This document shows, piece by piece, positions 16,101 through 25,522 of a DNA stretch of 64,000 nt (position 1 is the first letter of the stretch; every line of letters begins with the position of its first letter). Made by a program: the position numbers and the translations under genes. Under the pieces are notes generated by a model. That model worked only from the letters and a program-made list of their open reading frames with translations, searched no databases and had not been told where the DNA came from. The DNA lies in the NCBI RefSeq assembly GCF_900115285.1, contig NZ_FOYW01000003.1, positions 62,001-126,000 on the forward strand, written 5' to 3'. This DNA is from Marinobacter daqiaonensis. Its GTDB lineage: Bacteria > Pseudomonadota > Gammaproteobacteria > Pseudomonadales > Oleiphilaceae.

Positions 16101-18096
16101 TCAGCCCCTCAAGAATCGGCTCATGGAGCGCCTCGGCCACTTTGGCGGGCGACATCTCCGCAATCAGCGACAGAACTGACAGGGAAAAGCGGTTACCGGC
16201 GCAGGAGGCGAGTCGCAGGAGTCTCAGGCTCGTTTCCGGTAACCGTTCCAGTTTGCGGGTCATCAGCTGGGCGACATTGTCTGTTATCTGCTGCTGGGTC
16301 AGGGTGGCAATGTCCCAGACCCAGCGGCCCTGCATCGGGTCGAAAGTGATGTTGCCCCGGCTGTGCTGGTCCTTGAGAAATTCCTCCACAAAAAAAGGAT
16401 TTCCCTCCGTTTTCTGATGGATTATCCGGGCCAGGGGCTCCACCTCGGTATGGCTGGTCATCAGGGTATCCGCCAGCAGCCGGCAGATATCCGGTACGGC
16501 AAGCGGTCCGAGGTCAATGTGGGTCAGGAAGACATCGGCGTCCTGCATCTGCTGGAGGGCTTTGAGCAGGGGGTGGTCCGGCGTTACCTCGTTGTCCCGG
16601 TAGGCGCCGACCACCAACAGACGGTCCCCTTCGATCTGGTCCACCAGCAGGTCAGCCAGCCGCATGGTACTGCTGTCGGCCCACTGCAGGTCATCCAGTA
16701 CCAGTACCAGGGGGTGATCCGCCTGGCTGAACACCCGGATAAAGTTGAACAGGGTCAGGCGAAAGCGTTGTTCAGCCTCGGTTGCTCCCGCCGGGGAAAC
16801 GGGCGGCTGAGGCCCCATGATCAGCTCCAGCTCCGGCAGCAGTTCAGTCATCAGGGCGCCGTTGGGCCCAAGGGCGTCCTCCAGCCTGCCTTTCCAGTAG
16901 GCGAGCCGGTCATTGCTCTCCGTGAGTATCTGTTGCACCAGGTCTCTCAGGGCCACCACCAGGCCGCTGTAGGGAATGTCCCGCTGTACCAGGTCGAACT
17001 TTCCCGAAATAAAGTAGCCCCGCCGCGCAGTGACGGGCTTGTGCAGCTCATTGATCAGGCTGCTTTTGCCAATCCCGGAACGGCCGGCCACCAGGGCCAG
17101 GGATACCTGGTCGTAGGCGGCTTCAAAGGCCGCGAGCAGTTCCGCAACCTGTTTTTCCCGACCATAGAGGCGCTGGGGAATCCGGAAATGATCAGGAATA
17201 TCCCGGCGTGCCAGGGGAAAGTCCGCTATGGCGGCGGTGGCGTTGAGCTGTCGATAGCACTCCCTCAGGTCGTGGAGCAGCCCGGTGGCACTCTGGTAGC
17301 GCTGTTCCGCGGTCTTCGAGAGGAGTTTCATGATCAGGTCGGACAGGACCCGGGGGATGTTGCTGTTCAGGTCCGCGGGCGCCACGGGTGTTCGGGCAAT
17401 GTGGCAGTGGAACCACTCGATGGGGGACTCGGCGGTAAACAGCGGACGTCCGGTTACCAGTTCGTAGAGGGTCGCTCCCAGGGAGTAGAAGTCTGACCGG
17501 GAGTCCACGGAGCGGTTCATGCGCCCGGTCTGCTCAGGCGACATGTATCCAGGCGTACCAGGCACCGATGTGGCGGCCATCATGGTCGCCTGTTCGGTGG
17601 TGTAGCGGGAGGCAATGCCGAAATCCACCAGGCGAATGGCACTGGTTTTGGGGTTGACGATGATATTGGCCGGATTGACGTCCTTGTGGATGATGCCGGC
17701 CCTGTGAACATTCCTCAGGGCCGTGGTGATGGCAACGGCAACGCCCACGCAGGCCTTCAGGGCCGGTCGCCGGTGGGCAAACAGGTGATCCAGGGACTGG
17801 CCGCCAATGTCCTCCAGGACCAGGGCCGGCAGGTCCTGGATACGGGTCTGCTGGTGGAGAGCAATGATATTGTCCCCCGCCAGCTCCGCGAGCACCTCGG
17901 CTTCATGGAGCAGCATGGCGATGTTTTCACGGCTGGCCTGGTCCGGCCTCAGGGTCTTGATGATGACCGGCTGCTGGTCGGACTCGCGGGTTGCCCGGTA
18001 GATCCGGGTGGCGCCGCCGTCGGCAATCTGCTCCCCCAGGCGGTAGCCAGCCGGAGAGTCGATGGGGGTGTGGGAGGCCTTGGTGCTCACCGCCAT
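13111..18096 (-). CDS. Ser/Thr kinase - AAA ATPase - GAF - GGDEF fusion (1661 aa)
   Basis: A giant multidomain signalling protein. Residues 17-280 form a Hanks-type kinase with lysine K47 (VIIKTL), HKD (137-139) with N144, and DFG (158-160), apparently complete. Residues 310-600 are an AAA/ORC-like ATPase with Walker A GRSGIGKS (338-345) and LVLDDLQWAD as Walker B, as in AcyA/MalT-type ATPases. A long helical-repeat region (about 650-1300) follows. A GAF domain lies near 1340-1480. The C-terminus is a diguanylate cyclase with DIDHFKQFNDTWGH and the active-site variant GGEEM near 1575. The start at 18096 has ggagag before it. It would couple protein phosphorylation and ligand sensing to c-di-GMP synthesis. 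No membrane helix is seen. Confidence 0.88.
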   Translation of the reverse strand: MAVSTKASHTPIDSPAGYRLGEQIADGGATRIYRATRESDQQPVIIKTLRPDQASRENIAMLLHEAEVLAELAGDNIIALHQQTRIQDLPALVLEDIGGQSLDHLFAHRRPALKACVGVAVAITTALRNVHRAGIIHKDVNPANIIVNPKTSAIRLVDFGIASRYTTEQATMMAATSVPGTPGYMSPEQTGRMNRSVDSRSDFYSLGATLYELVTGRPLFTAESPIEWFHCHIARTPVAPADLNSNIPRVLSDLIMKLLSKTAEQRYQSATGLLHDLRECYRQLNATAAIADFPLARRDIPDHFRIPQRLYGREKQVAELLAAFEAAYDQVSLALVAGRSGIGKSSLINELHKPVTARRGYFISGKFDLVQRDIPYSGLVVALRDLVQQILTESNDRLAYWKGRLEDALGPNGALMTELLPELELIMGPQPPVSPAGATEAEQRFRLTLFNFIRVFSQADHPLVLVLDDLQWADSSTMRLADLLVDQIEGDRLLVVGAYRDNEVTPDHPLLKALQQMQDADVFLTHIDLGPLAVPDICRLLADTLMTSHTEVEPLARIIHQKTEGNPFFVEEFLKDQHSRGNITFDPMQGRWVWDIATLTQQQITDNVAQLMTRKLERLPETSLRLLRLASCAGNRFSLSVLSLIAEMSPAKVAEALHEPILEGLITPIRDAYQLTEVEQSTDAGRITVQFAFNHDRIQETAYNLVDERTRLAAHLEIGRQMLRNLNAADRKDGLFSIVTHLNTASALIDDPEEKRELCRLNLEAGHRARQAASYPIAYSHFQRAILLLGDRPWENDYALALSAFGAAAEAAAHIGDHRALRIFVDSGLANARDLLSRVTFHEIEIGHCITQGELEKAIDIALPLLNKLGHRYNRHPKKFQVVLRFLKFRSRLKTLNLATVKDLPDMTSPEHRAACRIGASIGSAAMFAEPMLLPLLCLKGAEISLDHGHSPETTTAFSIIGMMFAESMNDPDTGVALGRLGIELSDRFNSRRGRAQHLYGSVIQHWKEPLQNTYESLRLGARYCMDNGDFEYAVHASNILEESMFAAGEELSRIENLTSHHLAEFRALHMGAMLYHQDSRLQMLQNLRGLSRNPARLVGEHYNIDEMLPRHQAAKDFALSDQVLARSMYLSYLFGDDTGTHRAQEIAEHMGSTVSGVQGFYGGRWTSFIAVLVYLRSAGNSKGSRQARKLVKGVRKELRAMARRRKTDPFNTPNKHELCKAELLRVEGREFEAHEAFDRSIELSREHGFLSEQALASELCGRMHMNAGRITIAMPYLAKARDLYQRWGAIAKVRQLEQLYPDQAGERRSVTLAGTRAMAMAEVDMTSLMKALRAIADEQIHSRMVAAIIDIAMEFAGAQRGVLALRDGDGRLRIEAEASVDLQETVILQSSPLEQCESVSQATINYVSRTMESVVVADALAVNSGVPGLDREEYILRERVRSILCLPIAIGKGKDRALTGLLYLENNHISNCFTEARIGALEIIAVAAAGRLELSRKAAVDGLTNLFNHDYFQNMLRQELASVARYDREMSLVLLDIDHFKQFNDTWGHQLGDQVLREVADLIKANSRENDTAARYGGEEMVLILPGAGKEEAAMVAERIRKAIERHQVRVDDEILGVTVSLGLVTADASHVDPEKLIRRADKALYKSKANGRNQLTVAA

Positions 18097-18413
18097 GGTG
18101 TGCGCTCTCCTGTACTGTTCCGGGTTTGCTGATATGTGTGATTATTATGTTCTTTTGTGGTGGGCAAACCTGTAAAGAAAAGTAACATATAACTTGGTAA
18201 CTAAACTGTCTACCAGCCCACGAATCCGGCATTTCGGGCCATGGGGTTGAAGTCCCGCCAATCGGTGCAATAGTTAATGAGGATTTCCCCGAAACAGACT
18301 TACCGGGCACCCTTCCGTACATCATAGACAGTTTCTTCGGTTCGGGAGGCCATGTACCGGCGGCCGGTTTCGAGCCTGCATGCATCCGACGATCACTCAG
18401 AAGGAGGCAACCC
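18097..18413. promoter_or_regulatory. 317-bp divergent promoter region of GGDEF fusion and acnA
   Basis: The region separates two divergent genes and holds no gene. The part at 18130-18215 is AT-rich and includes a direct repeat of gtaac (18182-18186 and 18197-18201), possibly a binding site. An excellent ribosome-binding site (aaggagg) precedes acnA. Promoter elements were not fixed with confidence. Confidence 0.4.
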
Positions 18414-21173
18414 ATGTCGAATGACGGAAGCAGTAACGACAGTTACAACACCCTTTCCAGCCTGGACGTGGATGGCAAGACCTACCACTACTACAGCCTG
18501 CCCAAGGCCCAGGAAGGATTGGGTGACCTCAACAGGATGCCCTTCTCACTCAAGGTGCTCACCGAGAACCTGCTACGTTTTGAAGACGGCGAGACGGTGG
18601 AGAAAAAGCACCTGGAGGCCATGGCGCAATGGCTGAAGGATCGCCGGTCCGACACCGAGATCCAGTTCCGGCCGGCCCGCGTCCTGATGCAGGACTTCAC
18701 CGGCGTGCCCGGCGTGGTGGACCTCGCGGCAATGCGCGAAGCCGTCGAGAAGGCAGGCAAGGACCCGGCCATTATCAATCCCCTCTCCCCCGTGGACCTG
18801 GTTATCGACCACTCGGTGATGGTGGACAACTTCGGCGACTCGTCCGCATTCAGGGACAATGTCACCATCGAGATGGAGCGCAACCAGGAGCGCTACGAGT
18901 TTCTGCGTTGGGGGCAGCAGGCCTTCGACAATTTCAGTGTGGTGCCACCGGGTACCGGCATCTGTCACCAGGTGAACCTGGAGTACCTCGGCCGGACGGT
19001 CTGGAGCAAGGAGCAGGGGGGTAAAACCTTCGCCTACCCCGATACGCTGGTGGGTACTGATTCCCATACCACCATGATCAATGGGCTGGGTATCCTCGGC
19101 TGGGGCGTGGGCGGCATTGAGGCCGAGGCCGCCATGCTCGGCCAGCCCGTCTCCATGCTGATCCCCGAGGTGGTGGGCTTCAAGGTCACCGGCAAGCTCC
19201 GGGAGGGCATCACCGCCACCGACCTGGTCCTCACCGTTACCGAAATGCTCCGCAAGAAAGGGGTCGTGGGGAAGTTCGTGGAATTCTATGGCGACGGCCT
19301 CAAGGACATGCCAGTGGCGGACCGGGCCACCATCGCCAACATGGCGCCCGAATACGGCGCAACCTGTGGCTTCTTCCCGGTGGACGAACAGACCATCAGG
19401 TACATGCGCCTGACCGGTCGTGAGGAGCACCAGCTCGAGCTGGTGGAAGCCTATGCCAGAGCCCAGGGACTATGGCGTGAACCGGGCCACGAACCGATCT
19501 ATAGCGACACCCTGGAACTGGATATGGGTGAGGTGGAAGCCAGCCTCGCCGGGCCCAAGCGGCCCCAGGACCGGGTCGCCCTGAGGAACATGAAGTCCTC
19601 TTTTGAGCTGCTGATGGAGACCGCCGAGGGCCCCAACGGCCAGCGCAAGGACAAACTGGAGTCCGAAGGCGGACAAACGGCAGTGGGGATCGACGACAGC
19701 TTCGAGCACCATGCCAGCCAGCACGGAGAGCTTGAAGGCGAGAAATTCCGCCTGGATCCCGGCGCGGTGGTGATCGCCGCCATCACGTCCTGCACCAACA
19801 CCTCCAACCCCAGCGTGATGATGGCCGCCGGCCTCATCGCCCGCAAGGCGGTTGAAAAGGGACTGACCACCAAGCCCTGGGTAAAGACCTCTCTGGCGCC
19901 TGGTTCCAAGGTGGTAACCGACTACCTGAAAGTGGCCGGTCTTGACGATGATCTGGACAAGCTGGGCTTCAACCTGGTGGGCTACGGCTGCACCACCTGT
20001 ATCGGCAACTCCGGCCCGCTGCCGGAAGCGGTGGAAAAGGCCATTTCCGAGGGGGATCTCACGGTAGCCTCGGTACTCTCCGGCAACCGCAACTTCGAGG
20101 GCCGGGTTCACCCGATGGTGAAAACCAACTGGCTGGCCTCGCCGCCTCTGGTGGTGGCTTTCGCCCTGGCGGGCAACGTCCGTCTGGATCTCACCAAAGA
20201 GCCACTGGGCAAGGATAAAGATGGCAACCCGGTCTACCTGAAGGACCTGTGGCCTTCCCAGGCCGAAATCGCCGAGGCGGTGGAAAAGGTCAAGACGGAC
20301 ATGTTCCGCAAGGAATATGCCGAAGTCTTCGACGGCGATGAGACCTGGCAGGCTATCAAGGTGCCCCAGAGCAAGGTATACGAGTGGTCCGACAAGTCCA
20401 CCTACATCCAGCATCCGCCCTTCTTCGAGGGCCTCGGACCGGAGCCGGACGACATCAGCGATATCAGGGACGCCCATATCCTGGCCCTGCTGGGGGACTC
20501 GGTAACCACTGACCATATTTCCCCGGCCGGCTCCTTCAAGGCCGACACCCCCGCCGGCAAGTACCTGCAGGAGCACGGTGTCGAGCCGAAGGATTTCAAT
20601 TCCTATGGCTCCCGTCGGGGCAACCACGAGGTCATGATGCGGGGCACCTTTGCCAATGTGCGCATCAGGAACGAGATGCTGGATGGTGTCGAGGGTGGCT
20701 TTACCCGGCATGTGCCTTCCGGAGAACAGATGCCCATCTATGATGCCGCCATGAAGTACCAGAAGGATGACACGCCGCTGGTGGTCATCGCCGGCAAGGA
20801 ATACGGCACCGGTTCAAGCCGGGACTGGGCCGCCAAGGGCACCCGCCTGCTGGGGGTGAAAGCCGTGGTGGCGGAATCCTACGAGCGGATCCACCGCTCC
20901 AACCTGATCGGCATGGGGGTCATGCCCCTGCAGTTCCCGGAGGGCGTGGATCGCAAGAGCCTGAAGCTTACCGGCGAGGAAACCATCAGCATTGAGGGGC
21001 TCTCCGGCGATATCCAGCCGGGGCAGACCCTGAAAATGACGGTCACCTACAAGGATGGCAGCACCGAAACCTGCGACCTGAAGTCACGGATCGATACCGC
21101 CAACGAGGCGGTCTACTACCGCCACGGCGGCATCCTGCACTACGTGGTGCGGGAGATGATCAAGGCGGCCTGA
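18414..21173 (+). CDS. acnA: Aconitate hydratase A
   Basis: A 919-residue aconitase of the AcnA/IRP type, isomerising citrate to isocitrate in the TCA and glyoxylate cycles. The three [4Fe-4S] ligands are C460 ([11 protein letters not shown]) and C526/C529 ([10 protein letters not shown]). The substrate-binding arginines lie in [12 protein letters not shown] and [10 protein letters not shown]. The order is that of a full-length AcnA (catalytic domains 1-3, then the swivel domain at the C-terminus). It is monocistronic behind a strong ribosome-binding site. A prpD/prpC context is absent, which argues against an AcnD assignment. Confidence 0.96.
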   Translation: MSNDGSSNDSYNTLSSLDVDGKTYHYYSLPKAQEGLGDLNRMPFSLKVLTENLLRFEDGETVEKKHLEAMAQWLKDRRSDTEIQFRPARVLMQDFTGVPGVVDLAAMREAVEKAGKDPAIINPLSPVDLVIDHSVMVDNFGDSSAFRDNVTIEMERNQERYEFLRWGQQAFDNFSVVPPGTGICHQVNLEYLGRTVWSKEQGGKTFAYPDTLVGTDSHTTMINGLGILGWGVGGIEAEAAMLGQPVSMLIPEVVGFKVTGKLREGITATDLVLTVTEMLRKKGVVGKFVEFYGDGLKDMPVADRATIANMAPEYGATCGFFPVDEQTIRYMRLTGREEHQLELVEAYARAQGLWREPGHEPIYSDTLELDMGEVEASLAGPKRPQDRVALRNMKSSFELLMETAEGPNGQRKDKLESEGGQTAVGIDDSFEHHASQHGELEGEKFRLDPGAVVIAAITSCTNTSNPSVMMAAGLIARKAVEKGLTTKPWVKTSLAPGSKVVTDYLKVAGLDDDLDKLGFNLVGYGCTTCIGNSGPLPEAVEKAISEGDLTVASVLSGNRNFEGRVHPMVKTNWLASPPLVVAFALAGNVRLDLTKEPLGKDKDGNPVYLKDLWPSQAEIAEAVEKVKTDMFRKEYAEVFDGDETWQAIKVPQSKVYEWSDKSTYIQHPPFFEGLGPEPDDISDIRDAHILALLGDSVTTDHISPAGSFKADTPAGKYLQEHGVEPKDFNSYGSRRGNHEVMMRGTFANVRIRNEMLDGVEGGFTRHVPSGEQMPIYDAAMKYQKDDTPLVVIAGKEYGTGSSRDWAAKGTRLLGVKAVVAESYERIHRSNLIGMGVMPLQFPEGVDRKSLKLTGEETISIEGLSGDIQPGQTLKMTVTYKDGSTETCDLKSRIDTANEAVYYRHGGILHYVVREMIKAA

Positions 21174-21193
21174 GGCCGCTTGTGCCGTCGGCA

Positions 21194-21227
21194 GCTGTTC
21201 AGGGCTTTCGGCCAGGCCCTGAACAGC
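21194..21227 (+). terminator. Stem-loop after acnA
   Basis: A perfect 12-bp stem (gctgttcagggc / gccctgaacagc) with a 10-base loop starts 21 bases past the acnA stop. Only a weak T-containing tail follows. Confidence 0.6.
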
Positions 21228-21391
21228 CCAGTCTATTAATGCATCACCAGACGGGAGATCAGTCCGGAGCGTCACCGCTTCGGGCGTTCCCGGGCCCTTC
21301 CATCGCAATCGGGTCGGACCGGTTTTCACTGGCGCCCACTATCGCGTAAGCTTGGGGATAACTTTGTGATTGGATCCCGAGTCGAAGCCCG

Positions 21392-21712
21392 ATGTCGTCA
21401 ATCAAGTCCCGCGATGAAATCAAGACCAGACTGAACCTGGAGACCTCCCGTATTGCCTGGCGGGAGCTGCAGACCTATTACGCCCGTGGCAATGTGGTCC
21501 GGGTGGCGCCCGAACTGGACCTGCTGAACGTGGCGGCGGAGCTGGCTGCTGACAACAAGGCCCAGTTCCAGCACTGGCTGAGCCAGGGGCAGGTAGGTGA
21601 TGTCAGTCCGGATCTGGCGCGGGCATGGTACGATCGTCAGGCAGAGGTGTGGGCCGTGGTTGTGGCGCCTTGGGTCCTGGTCCAGGACCGTAACGATCCG
21701 GGGCTGCATTGA
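21392..21712 (+). CDS. DUF2288-family protein
   Basis: A 106-residue soluble protein. The pattern KTRLNLETSRIAWRELQ...FARG-like YYARGNVVRVAPELDLLNVA and the ending WAVVVAPWVLVQDR are characteristic of the DUF2288 family. The family is common in gammaproteobacteria and cyanobacteria and has no established function. The next small gene starts eight bases after its stop, so the two are likely co-transcribed. Confidence 0.8.
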   Translation: MSSIKSRDEIKTRLNLETSRIAWRELQTYYARGNVVRVAPELDLLNVAAELAADNKAQFQHWLSQGQVGDVSPDLARAWYDRQAEVWAVVVAPWVLVQDRNDPGLH

Positions 21713-21719
21713 GAGCATT

Positions 21720-22091
21720 ATGAAACTTCACTATTTCCACGGTCGTAGCCCCCTCAGATCCCTGGTGTTGACGCTGGACCATCGGCGTGTAGAGCTCCAT
21801 GTCAAGAAAGTGGACTCGGACGTCTGGTCACTGGTGGCCATGATCGGGAGCGAACAGGGCCACCCGGACACCTCCCGCTGTCAGGGGCCCTACCGCAGCC
21901 AGGAAAAAGCGGAAGCGGCCCTGCGCAGTGCCACCGGCAGTCTTCTGGAGAAAGGCTACGAGCCCCGCCGCGATATGACGCCACAGTGGTCGGTCTGCGC
22001 CCAGCGGATGGCCAGGGATATCCGGGAGCAGGGCAAAGCGAATTCAGGCCAGTATGTGTTTGACTCGGGTCTGTTTGAACCCTCCTCCTGA
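21720..22091 (+). CDS. Hypothetical protein (123 aa)
   Basis: The ATG at 21720 lies eight bases past the DUF2288 stop, with gagag as ribosome-binding site. The protein is basic and soluble (MKLHYFHGRSPLRSLVLTLDHR at the start) with a likely beta-alpha-beta pattern and a helical segment RSQEKAEAALRSATGSLLEKGY. I recognise no family. Genomic position suggests a functional link with DUF2288 and perhaps the lysine exporter 37 bases downstream, but no role can be deduced. Confidence 0.6.
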   Translation: MKLHYFHGRSPLRSLVLTLDHRRVELHVKKVDSDVWSLVAMIGSEQGHPDTSRCQGPYRSQEKAEAALRSATGSLLEKGYEPRRDMTPQWSVCAQRMARDIREQGKANSGQYVFDSGLFEPSS

Positions 22092-22128
22092 AACCTTTCC
22101 TTTCGTCACAGTCTGACACGAGGTTTTC

Positions 22129-23055
22129 ATGCTCGCCGGTGCCCTGCTGATCCTGGTGCCCCTGTTCCTGGGTTTTGCCATTCCGCTGTACTATCGCCCT
22201 CTGGTAACGGTCGTTCATCACAGCGTCGAGGTGCTGGTGTATTTTATCCTGGCACTACTGGGCATCGGCCTTGGCCAGATGCCGGGGCTGGGCCAGCAAC
22301 TGGCCGCCATGGCGGGCCAGGTGGCCATTCTGGTGACGGGATTGCTGGCGTTGAACATGATGGGTCTGTGGCTGTGGCACCGCTGGCAACCGATGAGCGC
22401 TGATATCGCCGCCACAGCAAGTACCTCCAGCTACCGTCGTCTGTTCCTGGCGGCTGCCAGACCCCTCGCTGCGGTTCTTGCCGGGCTGCTGGCGGGTTAT
22501 TTTCTGCTACCGGATCTTGCCTGGGTGGAAGATCTTGCCACCTGGTCACTGATGCTGCTGCTGTTCCTTATCGGGCTGCAGCTGCGCAACGCCGGGCTGT
22601 CGTTGCGGCGTCTGTTGCTGAACCGGCAGGGCCTGGGTATCGCCCTGGCACTCGGGGCCAGCTCTCTGGTCGCGGGCGTTCTGCTGACACCGTTACTCGG
22701 CGTTCCACTGTTTCAGTCCCTGGCCCTGGCTTCCGGTTTTGGCTGGTACTCGCTGTCGGGCATTGTGATTGGTGATGCCCTCGGTCCGGCCTGGGGCGGG
22801 GTGGCGTTCCTCAACGATGTCATTCGCGAAATCATTGCCCTGGCAATCATTCCCATGGTGATCAGCCGGCGCCCGGCAATGGCCATCGGCTATGGTGGTG
22901 CCACGGCCATGGACTTCACCCTGCCTGTGATCCGCAGCAGTGGTGGACTCAACTGTGTGCCGGTGGCCATTGCCTCCGGCTTTATCCTCTCCTTTCTGTC
23001 GCCGGTGCTGATGGGGCTTTTTCTGGCGCTGGCTGGGGGCACGATTCCGTCCTGA
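22129..23055 (+). CDS. lysO: LysO-family lysine exporter
   Basis: A 308-residue inner-membrane protein with about eight to ten predicted helices. It carries the LysO (YbjE, formerly DUF340) signatures: GFGWYSLSGIVIGDALGP, FLNDVIREIIALAIIP and GATAMDFTLPVI, with acidic residues inside helices that are important for transport in this family. The E. coli protein exports L-lysine and its toxic analogue thialysine. It probably belongs with the two small genes just upstream. No lysine riboswitch or Arg-responsive site was recognised in the 37-bp gap. Confidence 0.88.
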   Translation: MLAGALLILVPLFLGFAIPLYYRPLVTVVHHSVEVLVYFILALLGIGLGQMPGLGQQLAAMAGQVAILVTGLLALNMMGLWLWHRWQPMSADIAATASTSSYRRLFLAAARPLAAVLAGLLAGYFLLPDLAWVEDLATWSLMLLLFLIGLQLRNAGLSLRRLLLNRQGLGIALALGASSLVAGVLLTPLLGVPLFQSLALASGFGWYSLSGIVIGDALGPAWGGVAFLNDVIREIIALAIIPMVISRRPAMAIGYGGATAMDFTLPVIRSSGGLNCVPVAIASGFILSFLSPVLMGLFLALAGGTIPS

Positions 23056-23238
23056 CTTTCCGTAGTCCTGCTACTGATGATCGGCTTCCATCGCTGCCTT
23101 CCTGAGCCAGACCCGTCGCAACAATTCTTCACCATCAGTAACGATCCATTGCTGCAAGTTTTCGTAAAAGCGTGACATCTTATTGGAAAGGCAGCCGTTA
23201 AACGGTGGGTCTTGCTGTTACCGGGTGGATGCTGACGA

Positions 23239-23886
23239 TTGAATACCCATACCCTGAAGTTCTCCCTGCCACGGCGGCTGCTGGCGACGGCCTTCGTGCT
23301 GCTGATAGCGGCTGCGGTCCTGGCACTGCCCTGGCTGCCAGCGGTGATGGATCGTGACGATTTTTACGGCCTTCGGGTCGATCTTCCCGCCGAACCGTTG
23401 CCGGGTCCCGGCGGCGAGCCGCTGACTACGCCCGAGGGCAGTCTGGATGTGGTGTTTTTTGGCTTCCAGCACTGCAACTCGGTCTGTCCCGCCCGGATGC
23501 TCAATCTGATGACCCTTCATCGCCGACTATCCTCTGCTCCGGTGCGGTTCGTGTTTGTTTCCCTGGACCCGGAGCGGGATAGTGGCGAGTCGCTCGAAAA
23601 TGCCATGGCCACAATGGGGCCCACCTTCCTGGCGGTGCGTCCGGAAACCGGGCAGCAGGCCAGGCAGCTGGCCAGTCGTTATCACGATTACAGCAGCCGC
23701 AACGGCATGGGGGACGGATATGACATCGAGCATTCCGGCCACCTGCATGTTGTCTCCAGCCGGGGGCGGCGGGAGTTGCTCTATACCTCCAGGGAGCTTG
23801 ATCTCGACCGGGTTGTGGCGGATTTGCGCCAGCTATTGTCATCCGTCCCTGCGGGGACATCGGAGATTGCACTGAATGACCACTGA
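23239..23886 (+). CDS. SCO1/SenC-family copper-binding thioredoxin-like protein
   Basis: A 215-residue membrane-anchored periplasmic protein. One N-terminal helix ([19 protein letters not shown]) precedes a thioredoxin fold with the copper-binding CxxxC (C79, C83 in QHCNSVCP) and the conserved histidine in EHS (H165). Family members deliver copper to cytochrome oxidase or act as thiol redox proteins. A TTG start at 23239 is used because a stop lies two codons upstream and the next in-frame ATG would delete the anchor. No oxidase genes adjoin it; instead its end overlaps the following chemoreceptor by 11 bases, implying coupled expression. Confidence 0.82.
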   Translation: MNTHTLKFSLPRRLLATAFVLLIAAAVLALPWLPAVMDRDDFYGLRVDLPAEPLPGPGGEPLTTPEGSLDVVFFGFQHCNSVCPARMLNLMTLHRRLSSAPVRFVFVSLDPERDSGESLENAMATMGPTFLAVRPETGQQARQLASRYHDYSSRNGMGDGYDIEHSGHLHVVSSRGRRELLYTSRELDLDRVVADLRQLLSSVPAGTSEIALNDH

Positions 23887-25384
23887 AAACAATCACGCAC
23901 ACAAGGACGCCTTGCGCACGGATCGCCAGATGTTGTGGATTCTGCTGGCCCATGTGCCGGTGGTTGCCTTCCTGGTGCCATTGGGATTCGGGACCCACGG
24001 TTTTGCGATCCTTGCCTCCCTTGTTGTGGGTGGAATCGTGCTTGGCGCCTACCTGTCACTTCGCGGTAGCCGCGGATTCTCACTGGTGGCCGCAGCCGCG
24101 CTGATGGGATTTTCCGCGATTATGATCCAGTCCCAGATGGGACGGATCGAGATGCATTTTCACATTTTCAGCGCCCTGGCCCTGGTAATCATCTATCGCG
24201 ACTGGCTGCCGATACTGGTGGGTGCGGGTGTGATCGCGGTGCATCACCTGGCCCTGACCGGTCTCCAGTTATCCGGCGCTACGCTTGGCGACATGCCCGT
24301 AATGATCTACAACTATGGCTGCAGCTGGCCCATCGCTTTCCTTCACGCTGCGTTTGTCGTGTTCGAAGCCGGCATCCTGGTGTTTTTCGCGGTCCGGCTC
24401 GGGCGTGAGCGCAGGATAAGCTACGACATGATGGATCTGGTGGGCCGTTTCCGTGATCAGCAGGATCTCAGCGGAAGGATTTCCGATAGCTCGGATGAGA
24501 GCGCACAGGCGTTCAACACCATGTTCGGTCAGTTCTCCGTGCTGATCCGGGAGGTGGCGGAGCTTTCCGCCCGCTTGAAAGACAGCGCCGGTTCCCTGAG
24601 CCACATGAGTGACACCACCCGGAGTATCCTCGATCAGCAGAGCAGCCAGCTTGATCAGGCCGCATCGGCAACGGAGCAGATGTCCGCCACGGTCCATGAG
24701 GTGGCGAGGAATGCCCAGCAGGCCTCGGAGTCTTCCGGTTCAGCCGCTGATGCGGCGCGTCTTGGCCAGCAGCGGGTCAAAGAAGCCGTGACGCTGACTG
24801 AGGCAACCGACACATCGATGGAAGAGTCTGCCGGAGCCGTCCAGCAGCTGATGGACAAAGTGAGCTCCATCAGTCGGGTGGTGGGCTCCATCGACGACAT
24901 TTCCGAGCAGACCAATCTGCTGGCCCTCAACGCAGCCATCGAGGCAGCACGGGCCGGCGAGCACGGCCGTGGTTTCGCGGTGGTGGCGGACGAGGTGCGC
25001 AACCTGTCCCGCCGCACCCAGGACTTCACCCGGGAAATCCGGGCCACCGTCGACGCGCTTGCTCAGGGGTCGGAGGGGGCTCTGGCGGCCATTGAGACCG
25101 GTCGGACCCGCTCGCGGCGTAACACCGAGGCCATACGAGAGACCGGCGAAGCCATCATTACCATTGAGCGGGCCATCGCGGAAGCGACGGACATGAGTTA
25201 CCAGATCGCCTCGGCGGCGGAGGAACAGGCGGCGGCCTCGTCCCAGATCAATGCCAGTGTCCAGGGCGTGGCCGGTCAGAATGGCGAGGTACTCCGTGAA
25301 GCCAATCAGGTCCGGGAGCTGGCGGTTGGGCTTGAGTCCCTGGTGGAAAGCATGAACCGGCTGGTGGCTGGTTACCGGATCTGA
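23876..25384 (+). CDS. Methyl-accepting chemotaxis protein with polytopic, histidine-containing membrane sensor
   Basis: A 502-residue chemoreceptor. Instead of the usual two helices around a periplasmic domain it has about six N-terminal helices (20-180). Membrane-face histidines occur in [19 protein letters not shown] (H94, H96) and AVHHL (H123, H124), a pattern shared with some membrane GGDEF proteins and receptors. There is a short HAMP-like linker, then the signalling domain with the conserved tip [20 protein letters not shown] and [15 protein letters not shown]. The overlapping SCO1-like gene suggests that it reports copper or redox state. That function is inference; the receptor class itself is certain. 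Confidence 0.9.
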   Translation: MTTENNHAHKDALRTDRQMLWILLAHVPVVAFLVPLGFGTHGFAILASLVVGGIVLGAYLSLRGSRGFSLVAAAALMGFSAIMIQSQMGRIEMHFHIFSALALVIIYRDWLPILVGAGVIAVHHLALTGLQLSGATLGDMPVMIYNYGCSWPIAFLHAAFVVFEAGILVFFAVRLGRERRISYDMMDLVGRFRDQQDLSGRISDSSDESAQAFNTMFGQFSVLIREVAELSARLKDSAGSLSHMSDTTRSILDQQSSQLDQAASATEQMSATVHEVARNAQQASESSGSAADAARLGQQRVKEAVTLTEATDTSMEESAGAVQQLMDKVSSISRVVGSIDDISEQTNLLALNAAIEAARAGEHGRGFAVVADEVRNLSRRTQDFTREIRATVDALAQGSEGALAAIETGRTRSRRNTEAIRETGEAIITIERAIAEATDMSYQIASAAEEQAAASSQINASVQGVAGQNGEVLREANQVRELAVGLESLVESMNRLVAGYRI

Positions 25385-25522
25385 GAGACCCCGGAAGCCG
25401 GCAAGAACGTGATACTATCGCGGTCAGATCGGTTGGCAGCCAGGCAGAGTGTTTCTGAGGCCTGGCCGTCGACGCCCGACAATGTGCCTTCACCATCCTG
25501 TAACTGACGGTCAGATGAAGCA

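Noticed and set aside
14761-17496. Long plus-strand open frames antisense to the GGDEF fusion
   Set aside because: The minus-strand protein shows intact ordered domains throughout; the antisense frames lack motifs and ribosome-binding sites.
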